Assembly: GCF_017355525.1 (NCBI RefSeq)
Contig: NZ_CP067395.1
Span: 1,178,001-1,242,000, forward strand
From: Lysobacter enzymogenes
GTDB taxonomy: Bacteria > Pseudomonadota > Gammaproteobacteria > Xanthomonadales > Xanthomonadaceae
Direction: 5' to 3'
DNA: 64,000 nt
Shown in pieces: positions 63,486 to 64,000 of this stretch; within the stretch, counting starts at the first letter, position 1; every line of letters begins with the position of its first letter. Both the position numbers and the translations under genes were made by a program. The notes under the pieces were generated by a model. It worked only from the letters and a program-made list of their open reading frames with translations. It was not told where the DNA came from and searched no databases.

Positions 63486-64000
63486 TCAAAGCCGCAACTC
63501 GCTCTCGCGATCGAAGAAATGCATGCGCTCGGCCGCATACGACAAATGCACCGTATCGCCGGCGCGCGGCAGGTGGAACGGCGGCAAGCGCACGACCAGA
63601 TCGCAGCCGCCGCAGCCGAGATTGAGGAAGGCTTCGTTGCCGACCGGCTCGACCACTTCGACCTTGGCCGGCACGGTGTCGGAGCCGGCGTCGGCCAGAT
63701 GCATGTCCTCCGGCCGCAGGCCGACCATCAACTCGCGGCCGATGTAGCCGCGCACCTTCTCCAGCAACTCGCCCTGCGGCCGCAAGCGCAGTTCCACGCC
63801 CTCGCCGATCTTCAGGTGCAGCCCGCCGTCGCGCTCGCTCACCGGCCCCCACAAAATGTTCATCTTCGGGCTGCCGAGAAACGTCGCCACGAACAGGTTG
63901 ACCGGCCGGTTGTAGAGCTCCATCGGCGTATCGATCTGCTGGATCTTGCCGTCCTTCATGACCACGATGCGATGCCCAAGGGTCATCGCCTCGACCTGAT
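63486..64000 (-). CDS. Sugar ABC transporter ATP-binding protein, C-terminal part (5' end outside window)
   Basis: The frame is open to the window edge and stops at 63486, giving the last 171 codons. It starts just after the H-loop, with QVEAMTLGHRIVVMKDGKIQ, then IDTPMELYNRPVNLFVATFL, and ends in a TOBE/MalK-type C-terminal domain (RELMVGLRPEDMHLADAG, LVVRLPPFHLPRAGDTVHLS). This matches MalK/UgpC/MsmK-type importers of sugars or glycerol phosphate. The transported substrate cannot be read here. It is convergent with the TetR gene. Confidence 0.9.
   Translation of the reverse strand, partial: QVEAMTLGHRIVVMKDGKIQQIDTPMELYNRPVNLFVATFLGSPKMNILWGPVSERDGGLHLKIGEGVELRLRPQGELLEKVRGYIGRELMVGLRPEDMHLADAGSDTVPAKVEVVEPVGNEAFLNLGCGGCDLVVRLPPFHLPRAGDTVHLSYAAERMHFFDRESELRL

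Overview
The window looks like a chromosomal segment of a high-GC gammaproteobacterium of the Xanthomonadaceae/Lysobacteraceae, most likely Lysobacter. The reasons are the strong GC3 bias, the gene order smc-zipA-ligA-epmA, TonB receptor/MFS sugar loci, secreted M4 and S1 proteases, a GyrA with Gln at position 83, and dense dispersed intergenic repeats of kinds I associate with this family. The assignment is inference from sequence character, not from a database search.

Layout. 1-3.7 kb: end of sucA, then sucB and lpdA (2-oxoglutarate dehydrogenase complex). 3.9-11.7 kb: LOG-type phosphoribohydrolase, a secreted unknown, AcuI/YhdH-type reductase, single-domain response regulator, CbpA-type co-chaperone, peroxiredoxin, ferritin-like protein, flavodoxin-fold NAD(P)H oxidoreductase with a striking operator, and a two-gene unit of unknown function. 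12-22 kb (minus): an envelope-defence operon of alpha-2-macroglobulin lipoprotein, two paralogous lipoproteins and penicillin-binding protein 1C. 22-28.3 kb (plus): two tandem M4 metalloproteases with similar upstream regions and a trypsin-like protease. 28.3-35.4 kb: DUF1428, GNAT, YceI, gyrA and mtnA, separated by repeat clusters. 35.6-37.3 kb: two tandem secreted DUF3011 proteins. 37.5-45.6 kb (minus): smc, zipA, ligA, epmA. 46.1-55.5 kb (plus): a carbohydrate locus of LacI regulator, secreted HExxH protein, GH65-phosphorylase/beta-phosphoglucomutase fusion, TonB receptor and MFS transporter. 55.6-59 kb: a TerD-like protein and an NAD-dependent reductase. 59.2-62 kb (minus): a lipoprotein, a DUF2235 (Tle1-like) hydrolase and a membrane protein, which resemble a type VI effector-immunity cassette. 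62.5-64 kb: a TetR regulator and the 3' part of a UgpC/MalK-type ATPase.

How the parts work together. The sugar locus gives a complete route: outer-membrane import (TonB receptor), inner-membrane import (MFS), phosphorolysis of a disaccharide to beta-glucose 1-phosphate and conversion to glucose 6-phosphate in one fused enzyme, under a likely LacI operator overlapping the -35 box. The macroglobulin/PBP1C operon couples protease trapping to peptidoglycan repair. The protease cluster fits a predatory or saprophytic lifestyle.

Intergenic DNA is unusually rich in repeats. At least five families recur: GTAGGAGCGGCGCGAGCC hairpins, GGGATTC inverted pairs, CGTCATTCCCGCGAA units, 'GGACTTCAGGCCC' units and a CCCTCTCCCGC unit. 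I saw no tRNA, rRNA, CRISPR array, insertion sequence or prophage gene.
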